Part shown: piece after piece, positions 9,731 to 16,885 of the stretch | Layout: every line of letters starts with the position of its first letter | Numbering within the stretch: position 1 is the first letter of the stretch | Assembly: GCA_016700115.1 (NCBI GenBank) | Contig: CP064999.1 | Coordinates: forward strand, 3,162,001 to 3,226,000 | Direction of reading: 5' to 3' | From: Sphingobacteriales bacterium | GTDB taxonomy: Bacteria > Bacteroidota > Bacteroidia > Chitinophagales > UBA2359 | DNA length: 64,000 nt | Program-made: the position numbers and the translations under genes | Notes under the pieces: model-generated | What the model saw: only the letters and a program-made list of their open reading frames with translations | What the model was told of the DNA's origin: nothing | Databases searched by the model: none

Positions 9731-10318
9731 ATGGCAGTTAAGTTGAGATTACAAAGACACGGTCGTAAGAAAAGGCCGTTTTACCACATTGTGGCAACCG
9801 ATTCGCGCAACAGACGCGATGGTAGATTTATCGAAAGAATTGGTATGTATAATCCTATTACCAATCCTGCAACAGTTGACATTGACCGCGAAAAAGCATT
9901 ACAATGGCTTGCCAACGGAGCACAACCTACCGATACTGTACGCAATATTCTATCAGAAACAGGGGTAATGTACAAAAAACACTTGCAAAGAGGTGTTTCT
10001 AAAGGTGCATTTTCTCAAGAAGAAGCGGATCGCCTTTTTAGCAAATGGATAGATGCAAAATCAAAAGCAGTTTCTACCCGATTTAAAATGACGGACTGGT
10101 CAGGCATTTCTCATCAAAAACAATCTGCAATTATTCAAACATCTGTTGCAGTAACTGAAGTAGTTGAAGAAGTTACAGAAAAACCTGTAGTTATTGAGGA
10201 ACCGGTCGAGGATACTCTACCCGTAACAGAAGAAACTGTAGTGGAATCTGAAGAAACTTCAATGGAAGAAGATGACTCATCAGAAGAAAATGCTTACGAC
10301 CCCAACGATGAAATTTAA
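9731..10318 (+). CDS. rpsP: 30S ribosomal protein S16, with acidic C-terminal extension
   Basis: The start is ATG at 9731, giving MAVKLRLQRHGRKKRPFYHIV, the classic S16 N-terminus. An open frame upstream to 9662 is not part of the gene. Residues 1-85 are the ribosomal core (RDGRFIERIGMYNP; GAQPTDTVRNIL). The remaining 110 residues form an extension whose last 55 are rich in Glu, Val and Thr. Long acidic S16 tails are known in Bacteroidota. rimM follows after 26 bp, and the pair is a common ribosome assembly operon. Confidence 0.95.
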   Translation: MAVKLRLQRHGRKKRPFYHIVATDSRNRRDGRFIERIGMYNPITNPATVDIDREKALQWLANGAQPTDTVRNILSETGVMYKKHLQRGVSKGAFSQEEADRLFSKWIDAKSKAVSTRFKMTDWSGISHQKQSAIIQTSVAVTEVVEEVTEKPVVIEEPVEDTLPVTEETVVESEETSMEEDDSSEENAYDPNDEI

Positions 10319-10344
10319 CAGACCTGTTTAGTAAAGGTAACTTT

Positions 10345-10932
10345 ATGCAATCTGAAAACCTGTATCAGGTAGGTTATTTAACACAAGCCAAAAGCCTCAA
10401 AGGAGAACTAAAAGCCTTCTTTGAGGCTTTCTTCTTAGACTTTCTCCAAAAGTCAAAATCAAAACTTAATTACTTGATTGTTGAAACCAAACAAGGTTAT
10501 CTGCCTTATTTTATCGAAAAAATTCAATTGCAGAATGACGGTAATGTATTGGTGAAATTTGAAGAAATCAACAATTTAGAAGCTGCTTTACCCCTTCAAC
10601 ATTCTCCGGTTTTTTATGAAAAAGCTAAGTTAGAAGGTTTTGTTTCTGATGAATTGGAGGATGAAGAAGAAGGCTGGGATTTTTTATTGGGTTTCACGTT
10701 GATAGATGCGTCTTCCAATCAAACCTTAGCAATTATAGAGGATATATATTACTTGCCGGCACATGAATTGGCACAAATCACCTACCAAAATAAAGAAATT
10801 CTCATTCCTTTGCACGAGGACTTGATAACAGAAATTGATGAAAGGGCTAAATCCATCTCTATCAACTTGCCGGAAGGTTTGGTAGAATCGCAAATGAGTT
10901 CTGAGATAGAAGAAGATAAAGACACAGATTAA
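10345..10932 (+). CDS. rimM: 16S rRNA processing protein RimM
   Basis: A 195-residue protein with the N-terminal beta-barrel domain (YQVGYLTQAKSLKGELKAFFE, about 1-90) and the C-terminal PRC-barrel domain (LLGFTLIDASSNQTLAIIEDIYYLPAHELAQI ... ILIPLHEDLITEIDE, about 105-180). RimM binds S19 during maturation of the 30S head. The very acidic tail echoes the tail of the neighbouring S16. trmD, which often follows, is absent; an IS630 element begins about 215 bp downstream. Confidence 0.92.
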   Translation: MQSENLYQVGYLTQAKSLKGELKAFFEAFFLDFLQKSKSKLNYLIVETKQGYLPYFIEKIQLQNDGNVLVKFEEINNLEAALPLQHSPVFYEKAKLEGFVSDELEDEEEGWDFLLGFTLIDASSNQTLAIIEDIYYLPAHELAQITYQNKEILIPLHEDLITEIDERAKSISINLPEGLVESQMSSEIEEDKDTD

Positions 10933-11148
10933 GTTTATTAGTGTATGTTTAAAGAGATTTTGTTCTAAAATGCTGACAAATACTTATAAGATTGCCAATA
11001 GATACCCAAAAATCTGAAATTTCCCCTCCTGAAAGACTTGTCAAAGAAATAGAAATCCTGAAAATCCATCTTAAAGGAGTGATTTTCTAAAAGTCTATTC
11101 TATTTTTGTTGCAACAATACTATTCAATACTCATTTCTGGCAATTGTA

Positions 11149-12231
11149 AGTACTGGCGTATAAATAGTTTGTATTATTTTGTACCTTTGCGCACATGGGA
11201 CGAGTAAACACACCGATACTAAGTGAAACAGGTCGAAAAGAGTTAGAGACACTGTTTAAAAAATCAGATAACCATAGTTTGCGAAAACGCTGCCAGACAA
11301 TTTTGTTAAAAGCTGAGGGTCGGCATTCAAAAGATGTAGGAAGCATAGTAGGCATGTGTCATGTGAGTGTGAACAGTTGGTTAAAACGGTATAAATCAGA
11401 TGGGATAGCAGGCTTATACATCAAACCGGGGCGTGGCAAAAAGCCTCTTATTGATAAAAAATCGGATGAAACATGCTATTTTGGAAGCCGTCAGTCAGCA
11501 TCGCCAAAAAGTAGCTACCGCCAAGGCAGAATGGGAGGCTTCAAGTGGAAAAGAAGTAAGCAAGAGCACTTTTAAACGTTTTTTAAAAAGCTTGGGGGAC
11601 GATATAGACGTATAAGAAAGCGTTGCAAAGGAAAGCCTGATGAGCAAATTTATCAGTCGAAGAAATCGGACTTGCAAGAATTGGAGACGTTGTCACAAAA
11701 AGGGCAGATAGACCTATTTTATGGCGATGAAAGCAGGGTTAGTAGCGAGGGATATGTCCCCTACGGCTGGCAATTCCCCGATGAGAAAGTGGCTGTATAT
11801 ACAGAAAAAGGGTACAAAGTCAATATATTTGGCTTGATTAGCAGAACAAATCAATGCTATTGGGAAACCACCCAACAGAATATAGATGCCAAGTTTATTG
11901 TCAATCATTCGGATAAATTATCGCTTAACATCAGAAAACATACCGTTGTTGTCTTGGATAATTCCAGTGTCCACCAATCTAAATTATTGAACCTCTTACT
12001 GCCTATTTGGCAAAACAGAGGCTTGTTTGTCTTTTTCTGCCCACTTACTCGCCGCATTTGAACATCGCCGAAACGATGTGGAGAAAGTTAAAGTGTGAGT
12101 GGCTTGTTCCAGAAGATTACCTCGAAAAAGATAGCCTCCTTTATGCTGTCAATCGTTGCATGGCTAATATAGGCAATCATCTCAAAATCAATTTTAGCCC
12201 TTTTAATGCAAACTAAATATGGTCAAGTACT
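11149..12231 (+). mobile_element. IS630-family element, copy 1
   Basis: A 1083-bp element identical in length and ends to the copy at 37917-38999. It starts AGTACTGGCG and ends CAAGTACT, giving an inverted AGTACT terminus. TA dinucleotides flank both sides (11147-11148 and 12232-12233), as expected from TA target duplication by this family. The exact ends were set by comparing copy 2 with its uninterrupted paralogue near 43617. Confidence 0.88.
11195..12216 (+). pseudogene. IS630-family transposase, frameshifted
   Basis: The protein is spread over several frames. An N-terminal helix-turn-helix part (11195-11440: SETGRKELETLFKKSDNHS; VGMCHVSVNSWLKRYKSDG) is followed by a linker frame near 11433-11600. 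The DDE catalytic part (11600-12061) has FYGDESRVSSEG and VVVLDNSSVHQS, and the last segment (12007-12216) reads YSPHLNIAETMWRKLK and carries the final acidic residue. Frameshifts fall near the AAAAAG run at about 11438, near 11590, and in the T run near 12030. The last is shared with copy 2, so either the parental element was already broken or the family uses recoding. Confidence 0.85.
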
Positions 12232-12295
12232 TATCAGCTTATACATTCAATTACTTTTAATTGTAAGCATGATATAAAATGTCAGTTGAATTAAA

Positions 12296-12859
12296 ATGCA
12301 AACTATTATGGCAGGATTAGGACTTCTTCAAGCAAGTACCTCTGTTTTGATGGTAATTGATATTCAGGAAAAACTGATGCCGGTTATAGCTGAAAATGAA
12401 TTGGTTTTGAGCAATGTTAACAAATTGATTCAAGGTGCCCAAATATTAAATCTTCCGATTATTGTAACAGAGCAATATCCGAAAGGCCTTGGAAATACCT
12501 GTTCAGAAATCAAACTTCCTGAAAATCAACCGGTTATTCAAAAAACATGCTTCAGTTGTATGCTGTCAGAAGGTGTTAATGAAACCTTGGCGAGATTAAA
12601 GACTAAATCTGTTATAATTACAGGTGCAGAAGCGCATATTTGTGTGTTAAAAACGGCTTTGGATGCATTGGAACATCGTTATGATGTTCATATAGTAGCT
12701 GATGCAGTTTCGTCCAGAACTTTGGCAAACAAACAAATAGCGTTAGAGAGATTGAAGCAATCAGGAGCTTTTATTTCATCGGTAGAAATGATACTTTTTC
12801 AGTTGCTTGACTATGCCGGAACCGATCAATTTAAACAAATCAGCAAACTTATAAAATAA
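12296..12859 (+). CDS. isochorismatase-like cysteine hydrolase
   Basis: This 187-residue protein has the nicotinamidase/isochorismatase fold: LMVIDIQEKLMP with the catalytic Asp, VIQKTCFSCM with the conserved Lys, and a nucleophile region ITGAEAHICVLKTALDAL with the cysteine, followed by DAVSSRT. The substrate cannot be fixed from sequence. Relatives of this length are often annotated as general hydrolases (YcaC-like or nicotinamidase-related). The acyl-CoA ligase starts 6 bp after its stop codon, so the two are probably cotranscribed. Confidence 0.85.
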   Translation: MQTIMAGLGLLQASTSVLMVIDIQEKLMPVIAENELVLSNVNKLIQGAQILNLPIIVTEQYPKGLGNTCSEIKLPENQPVIQKTCFSCMLSEGVNETLARLKTKSVIITGAEAHICVLKTALDALEHRYDVHIVADAVSSRTLANKQIALERLKQSGAFISSVEMILFQLLDYAGTDQFKQISKLIK

Positions 12860-12865
12860 TTGTTC

Positions 12866-14656
12866 ATGGAAATCACCCGTCTTTTTGACTATTTGGATCA
12901 TCAGGCTGCCGAAAGAGCAAACCAACCTTTTCTGTCGGCTAAAACACAAACCCATAAAGGTAAGGAATGGATAACCTATTCTTTTAAACAGGTTCATGAA
13001 ATGGTCAATCGAGTCAGTGCAGCTTTGATTCAGTTGGGTATTCAAAAAAATGATAAAATCGCCTTAATAGCAGCTAATTCGCCGGAATGGAATTTTATTG
13101 ATCTTGGAGTACAGCAAATCGGCGCAGTTTGTGTGCCGATGTATCCAACTATCAGCCAAAATGACTATGAATTTATTTTCAATGATGCCGAAATTGTTTA
13201 TGCATTTGTGGGGGATGAAAATATTTTACAACGAGTTTTACCCCTCATTAATCTGGTACCTTCCTTAAAGGGAATATACACTTTTCAAAGAATTTCAGGG
13301 CAAAAACATTATAGTGAAATTTTGCCGGAAATTGATAAAGTAGATTTTACTGCTATTGAATCCTATAAAACGAAAGTTTCCCCGGATGATTTGGCAACAA
13401 TTATCTATACTTCAGGTACTACCGGTAACCCCAAAGGAGTCATGTTATCCCATGATAATTTGGTTAGCAATCTCAAAGCAATTCAAATGCTTCTTCCATT
13501 CCTGCCCGGCGCTAAATCATTGAGTTTTCTCCCGCTATGTCATAGTTTTGAGCGGATAGTTTTTTATGCATATTTATCTAATGCAGTTCATATTCATTAT
13601 GCAGAAAGTTTAGACACCATTGGTGAAAACCTGAAAGAAGTGCAGCCATATTGTTTTACCACTGTCCCAAGACTGCTCGAAAAGGTGTATGAAAAAATCA
13701 TGGAGAAAGGACTTCAACTGACAGGGGTAAAAAAGAAATTGTTTTTTTGGGCAGTCAGTTTAGGTTTGAAATTTGAATTGAATAAAAATATGGGCATACT
13801 TTATGATTTGCAATTGTCAATCGCCCGTAAACTGATTTTTTCAAAATGGCAGGAAGCACTCGGCGGAAAAGTACAGTTTATTGTTACCGGAGCTGCTGCT
13901 TTTCAACCGAGATTAGCTCGTTTATTTACTGCTGCCGGCATTTCAATAATTGAAGGATACGGACTGACCGAAACCTCCCCTGTTTTAAGTGTGAATCGAA
14001 TTGAACTAAAAGACAGGGCTATTGGAACGGTAGGGTTACCTATTCCGGGAGTCACCATTCAGTTAGCACCTGATGGAGAAATTATAGCAAAAGGTCCTAA
14101 CATCATGAAGGGCTATTATAAAAGACCCGATCTTACTGCTGAGGTTATAGACGAAGATGGATGGTTTCATACGGGCGATATTGGGGAATGGCTGGATAAT
14201 CGCTTTTTAAAAATTACCGACCGGAAAAAAGAATTGTTTAAAACCTCCGGAGGTAAATATATTGCTCCGCAAGTGATTGAAAATAAGCTAAAAGAATCGC
14301 CTTATATCGAGCAAATTATGGTAGTTGGCGACTCTCAAAAATATGTCGCTGCTTTAATTGTTCCTTCTTTTCTAAACCTCCGCGAATGGGCAAAAAACGA
14401 AGGATTACAATTTGATGATAATCAGCAAATTGTTGACAATGAAAAAATTAAAAACCTGATCAGTGCTGAAATAGAAACTTACAATCGGCACTTTGGAAAA
14501 TGGGAACAAATTAAAAAGGTAACGATCCTTCCTCACGAATGGTCCATAGAAACCGGAGAATTAACCCCAACCATGAAACTGAAAAGAAAAATTATTGCAC
14601 AAAAATTTGCATCTTATATAGAAGCACTTTACCAAAACGATCAGGAAGTAATCTAA
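12866..14656 (+). CDS. long-chain fatty acid-CoA ligase
   Basis: With ATG at 12866 the enzyme has 596 residues. It has the ANL superfamily AMP-binding motif IIYTSGTTGNPKGVMLSH, the PMYPT and GYGLTETSP motifs, the WFHTGDIGEW hinge region and KELFKTSGGKYIAPQ near the C-terminal catalytic lysine region. The length and the LTDRKKELFKT-type pattern fit the long-chain acyl-CoA synthetases that activate fatty acids with ATP and CoA at the inner face of the membrane. A strong hairpin follows immediately, so it closes its transcription unit. Confidence 0.9.
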   Translation: MEITRLFDYLDHQAAERANQPFLSAKTQTHKGKEWITYSFKQVHEMVNRVSAALIQLGIQKNDKIALIAANSPEWNFIDLGVQQIGAVCVPMYPTISQNDYEFIFNDAEIVYAFVGDENILQRVLPLINLVPSLKGIYTFQRISGQKHYSEILPEIDKVDFTAIESYKTKVSPDDLATIIYTSGTTGNPKGVMLSHDNLVSNLKAIQMLLPFLPGAKSLSFLPLCHSFERIVFYAYLSNAVHIHYAESLDTIGENLKEVQPYCFTTVPRLLEKVYEKIMEKGLQLTGVKKKLFFWAVSLGLKFELNKNMGILYDLQLSIARKLIFSKWQEALGGKVQFIVTGAAAFQPRLARLFTAAGISIIEGYGLTETSPVLSVNRIELKDRAIGTVGLPIPGVTIQLAPDGEIIAKGPNIMKGYYKRPDLTAEVIDEDGWFHTGDIGEWLDNRFLKITDRKKELFKTSGGKYIAPQVIENKLKESPYIEQIMVVGDSQKYVAALIVPSFLNLREWAKNEGLQFDDNQQIVDNEKIKNLISAEIETYNRHFGKWEQIKKVTILPHEWSIETGELTPTMKLKRKIIAQKFASYIEALYQNDQEVI

Positions 14657-14666
14657 ACGGAAATAA

Positions 14667-14695
14667 AAAAAGCCGCCTTTTGCAGGCGGCTTTTG
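14667..14695. terminator. intrinsic terminator between convergent genes
   Basis: The inverted repeat AAAAGCCGCC / GGCGGCTTTT with a short TTTTGCA-type loop is followed by T-rich sequence on the plus strand and preceded by an A run that serves the minus strand. It sits between the acyl-CoA ligase and the hsp20 gene and probably works in both directions. Confidence 0.85.
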
Positions 14696-14719
14696 TTTAG
14701 AGCAATAAACAGAAAGTAA

Positions 14720-15157
14720 TTATTCGATGGTTACATTTTTTGCCGGTTCATCGGCTACTTTTTTGGGCAATCGGACTATTAAAACGCCATCTTCATATTT
14801 TGCACTGATATCGGTGGTATCAATCTTGTCGCCCAGTTCAAAACGACGCTCCATGCTCTGTGTTTGATGTTCTTTTCGCAACCAATTGTCGTTTCCTTCC
14901 CGGGTTGAGTTGTTAACCTTGATGGTCATCACACTTCCTGATAAACTAATTTCAAAATCGCTTTTTTTGTAACCTGCTGCATATAAATGCACTTCAAAAT
15001 CTTCAGCGTTTTCTTTAATGTTTACCGGAGTATTAAACAACATCCAGGGGTTTCCGAATTTTCCGAAATGTTTACCATAATGTTTAAAAAATGCCCGGCT
15101 TTGGCAGCCATGTTCGTGTTGTCCCTGCCCATGGCAGTAAGTTTTGCTGTAATGCAT
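14720..15157 (-). CDS. Hsp20/alpha-crystallin small heat-shock protein
   Basis: A 145-residue protein with a histidine- and glycine-rich N-terminus and an alpha-crystallin domain from about 45 to 140: INIKENAEDFEVHLYAAGYKKSDFEISL, the conserved RREGNDNWLRKE-like loop with F-E-L-G, and ISAKYEDGVLIVRLPK. It should act as an ATP-independent holdase for unfolded proteins. It is the last gene of the minus-strand group behind the 106-residue membrane protein, 60 bp apart, and so is probably under the ECF-type promoters found upstream of that gene. Confidence 0.92.
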   Translation of the reverse strand: MHYSKTYCHGQGQHEHGCQSRAFFKHYGKHFGKFGNPWMLFNTPVNIKENAEDFEVHLYAAGYKKSDFEISLSGSVMTIKVNNSTREGNDNWLRKEHQTQSMERRFELGDKIDTTDISAKYEDGVLIVRLPKKVADEPAKNVTIE

Positions 15158-15217
15158 AATGTTTAAAATTTTAGTTAAAAAGATTAAAAGTTTTATATTA
15201 AATTCCTTTAGACAAGA

Positions 15218-15538
15218 TTATCCAATTTTAATGACTAAAGGATTTGAGTCTTTCAGTTCTGACGTTTCGGTGAGGTCTTTTTGAAAATTTACAGGCATTC
15301 TTAGCAAGTCAATTATTTGTCTTTTTTGGTAAGGATACTGACCGTCTTCGTTTTCAGTTTGTTCCGTATAATACCGGTATTTCAACTTGCGGTAGAAACG
15401 TCTTTTTTGTATAAATTTATAAGCCAACGCGAAAACTGCTCCGACAATCAGTAATCGCAATAATGCTGGAAGGATAAAAAGTAAAACCAAAATACCGGCA
15501 ATTCCAAAAACAATACTTCTTAAAATTCGATTTTCCAT
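15218..15538 (-). CDS. small hypothetical membrane protein upstream of hsp20
   Basis: A 106-residue protein with one or two N-terminal membrane helices (about 8-45: SIVFGIAGILVLLFILPALLRL, then LIVGAVFALAYKFI), a basic-aromatic stretch (QKRRFYRKLKYRYY) and a polar cytoplasmic tail. I do not recognise a family. Its position between two tandem copies of a shared promoter-like motif and the hsp20 gene suggests a role in the same envelope or protein-stress response. Confidence 0.7.
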   Translation of the reverse strand: MENRILRSIVFGIAGILVLLFILPALLRLLIVGAVFALAYKFIQKRRFYRKLKYRYYTEQTENEDGQYPYQKRQIIDLLRMPVNFQKDLTETSELKDSNPLVIKIG

Positions 15539-15574
15539 TTTTTTATAGTTTTTAATTAAAAGATTTTATAGTCA

Positions 15575-15607
15575 GAATGACGAATGGGGAGGTGTTATAT
15601 TTTAAAA
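15575..15607 (-). promoter_or_regulatory. candidate ECF-sigma promoter, proximal copy
   Basis: On the minus strand the site reads TTTTAAAATAT, then 14 bases, then CGTCATTC. The 11-bp block and the spacing are identical to the site before the ECF sigma gene, and CGTC is a common -10 core of ECF promoters. It lies about 35 bp before the start of the 106-residue membrane protein gene. Confidence 0.6.
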
Positions 15608-15660
15608 GAACAGGTTTCTTTTTTAAAACTTTTCATCAGTTTCGTCATATCATATAGAAG

Positions 15661-15693
15661 GAATGACGAGTCAAACTTTATTATATTTTAAAT
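15661..15693 (-). promoter_or_regulatory. candidate ECF-sigma promoter, distal copy
   Basis: The minus strand reads ATTTAAAATAT, then 14 bases, then CGTCATTC. It matches the other two sites in 10 of 11 upstream-block positions with the same spacer length. It lies 86 bp upstream of the proximal copy, which gives a tandem arrangement. Confidence 0.5.
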
Positions 15694-15753
15694 CCTCTAA
15701 AAAAAATGGAATTAACCTCGAAAGTATTTTATATCAAAAAAAGGACAATAAAA

Positions 15754-15773
15754 AAAGGGCAAAACTGCCCTTT
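15754..15773 (-). terminator. terminator after the ECF sigma operon
   Basis: The hairpin AAAGGGC-AAAACT-GCCCTTT is followed on the minus strand by a T run. It lies 60 bp beyond the stop codon of the 109-residue protein and separates that gene from the promoter-like sites of the next unit. Confidence 0.75.
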
Positions 15774-15832
15774 AATTCTTTTTTTATTTTGGCAATTCTT
15801 TTGCCAATGCAATAAGGTTCATATTTAACAAA

Positions 15833-16162
15833 TCAATTTTTTTTACATCTTTCTTTCCATTGTTGTTTGAAGTTTTCCCGTTCCTCTTCGCTCATATTTG
15901 CCCATTTTTCCCGCATCATCGCTGCTTTTGGGTGAATATGATTCCTTTTTTCATAGAATCCTCTATGCCGTCCAAATCTGCCAAACAACAAGCGGGACAA
16001 TAACAAAATTCCAAGCGCCTGAAAGAAGCTGATTTTTGAAACCCCGAGAACATCCGGCAAAATAGCATTCCAAAGCCATGATGTCAGAAAACCTGCTAAA
16101 ACGATAAAGACTACCCCGATTAGCAAAAACTTGATACCACGTAATATTAGAAACTTTTTCAT
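15833..16162 (-). CDS. small membrane protein downstream of ECF sigma factor
   Basis: A 109-residue protein with a membrane helix at about 10-30 (LLIGVVFIVLAGFLTSWLW), a possible second one near 45-60 (FFQALGILLLSRLLFG), and a charged C-terminal helix (AMMREKWANMSEEERENFKQQWKERC) like the alpha-helical tails of CpxP/heavy-metal-sensor type proteins. It follows the sigma gene by 33 bp and is probably cotranscribed. A role as anti-sigma partner or envelope sensor is possible but not shown by any motif. Confidence 0.72.
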   Translation of the reverse strand: MKKFLILRGIKFLLIGVVFIVLAGFLTSWLWNAILPDVLGVSKISFFQALGILLLSRLLFGRFGRHRGFYEKRNHIHPKAAMMREKWANMSEEERENFKQQWKERCKKN

Positions 16163-16195
16163 AGTAGTTGGTTAAATAAAATTAATTGAACAAAA

Positions 16196-16786
16196 TCAGT
16201 AACTCAATAGCTCGTTTTTTAATAGTTGCAACCTTTTGCGAAGGTGTAAAACCGCATACCTTTTGCGGGACAATAAAGTATTTACCGTTTCTCCGGTTTG
16301 TTCAGCAATAACCTTAAAGGGTATGTCTTCCAATTCATTTAAAATAAAGACTTCTCTTTGTGCTGAAGGCAGTTCGTCTAAGGCAGCATATAGGGTTTCC
16401 CAAAACAGCCCTCTTAAATACTCTATTTCCGGGTTATCGGTTGCGTCAAAAAGCAGGTCTTTCCAATCGCCAACAAAATCGTCCGGGTCTTCCTCTTCTG
16501 CGGCTGTTAAATCAAACAACTCAGGCTGTTTTTTACGGCGGCGGTCTGTAATCTTATTTCGGGCAACGGTAAATAACCAAGCTGTGAGTTGTTCGATAGG
16601 TTGGGAATAGTTGGTGAGCTGGAAAAAAACATCTTGCAAAACGTCCTCTGCATCTTCCTCGTTTGGCACCTGCTTTCTGATAAAACCCATCAATCGCTTA
16701 CTATATGCCTGTACGGTCTTAATGATGGAAGATTCCCGATCGGCATTGCTCATATTTATTGAAATTATTGTCCTGTCCTCATCCAT
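16196..16786 (-). CDS. ECF-type RNA polymerase sigma factor
   Basis: This 196-residue protein has a sigma-70 region 2 (about 25-95: AYSKRLMGFIRKQVPNEEDA, EDVLQDVFFQLTNY, LTAWLFTVARNKITDRRRK) and region 4 (about 135-190: LPSAQREVFILNELEDIPFK and VIAEQTGETVNTLLSRKRYA). An acidic linker of about 30 residues lies between them. No classical anti-sigma gene is adjacent; the next gene encodes a small membrane protein. A motif shared with the hsp20 unit stands just upstream, which suggests autoregulation and control of Hsp20. Confidence 0.9.
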   Translation of the reverse strand: MDEDRTIISINMSNADRESSIIKTVQAYSKRLMGFIRKQVPNEEDAEDVLQDVFFQLTNYSQPIEQLTAWLFTVARNKITDRRRKKQPELFDLTAAEEEDPDDFVGDWKDLLFDATDNPEIEYLRGLFWETLYAALDELPSAQREVFILNELEDIPFKVIAEQTGETVNTLLSRKRYAVLHLRKRLQLLKNELLSY

Positions 16787-16793
16787 ATACCCG

Positions 16794-16826
16794 GGATGAC
16801 GTATTTCGGGGAAGAATATTTTAAAA
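16794..16826 (-). promoter_or_regulatory. candidate autoregulatory promoter of the ECF sigma gene
   Basis: The minus strand carries TTTTAAAATAT, a 14-bp spacer, and CGTCATCC. This arrangement is the same as at 15575-15607 and 15661-15693. The CGTCAT core ends only about 8 bp before the annotated ATG, so either the leader is very short or the true start codon is a later one (for example the Met at codon 12). Confidence 0.55.
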
Positions 16827-16885
16827 GGGACATTCTAAATTCAATTTAACGACTTTGAATTTTTGCTTTTTTCAAAACATTAATT

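Noticed and set aside
11195..12216. Programmed frameshifting as the full explanation for the IS630 transposase
   Set aside because: At least three shifts are needed in copy 1, and copy 2 has additional private indels. One recoding site cannot explain this, though a single shared shift near 12030 remains possible.
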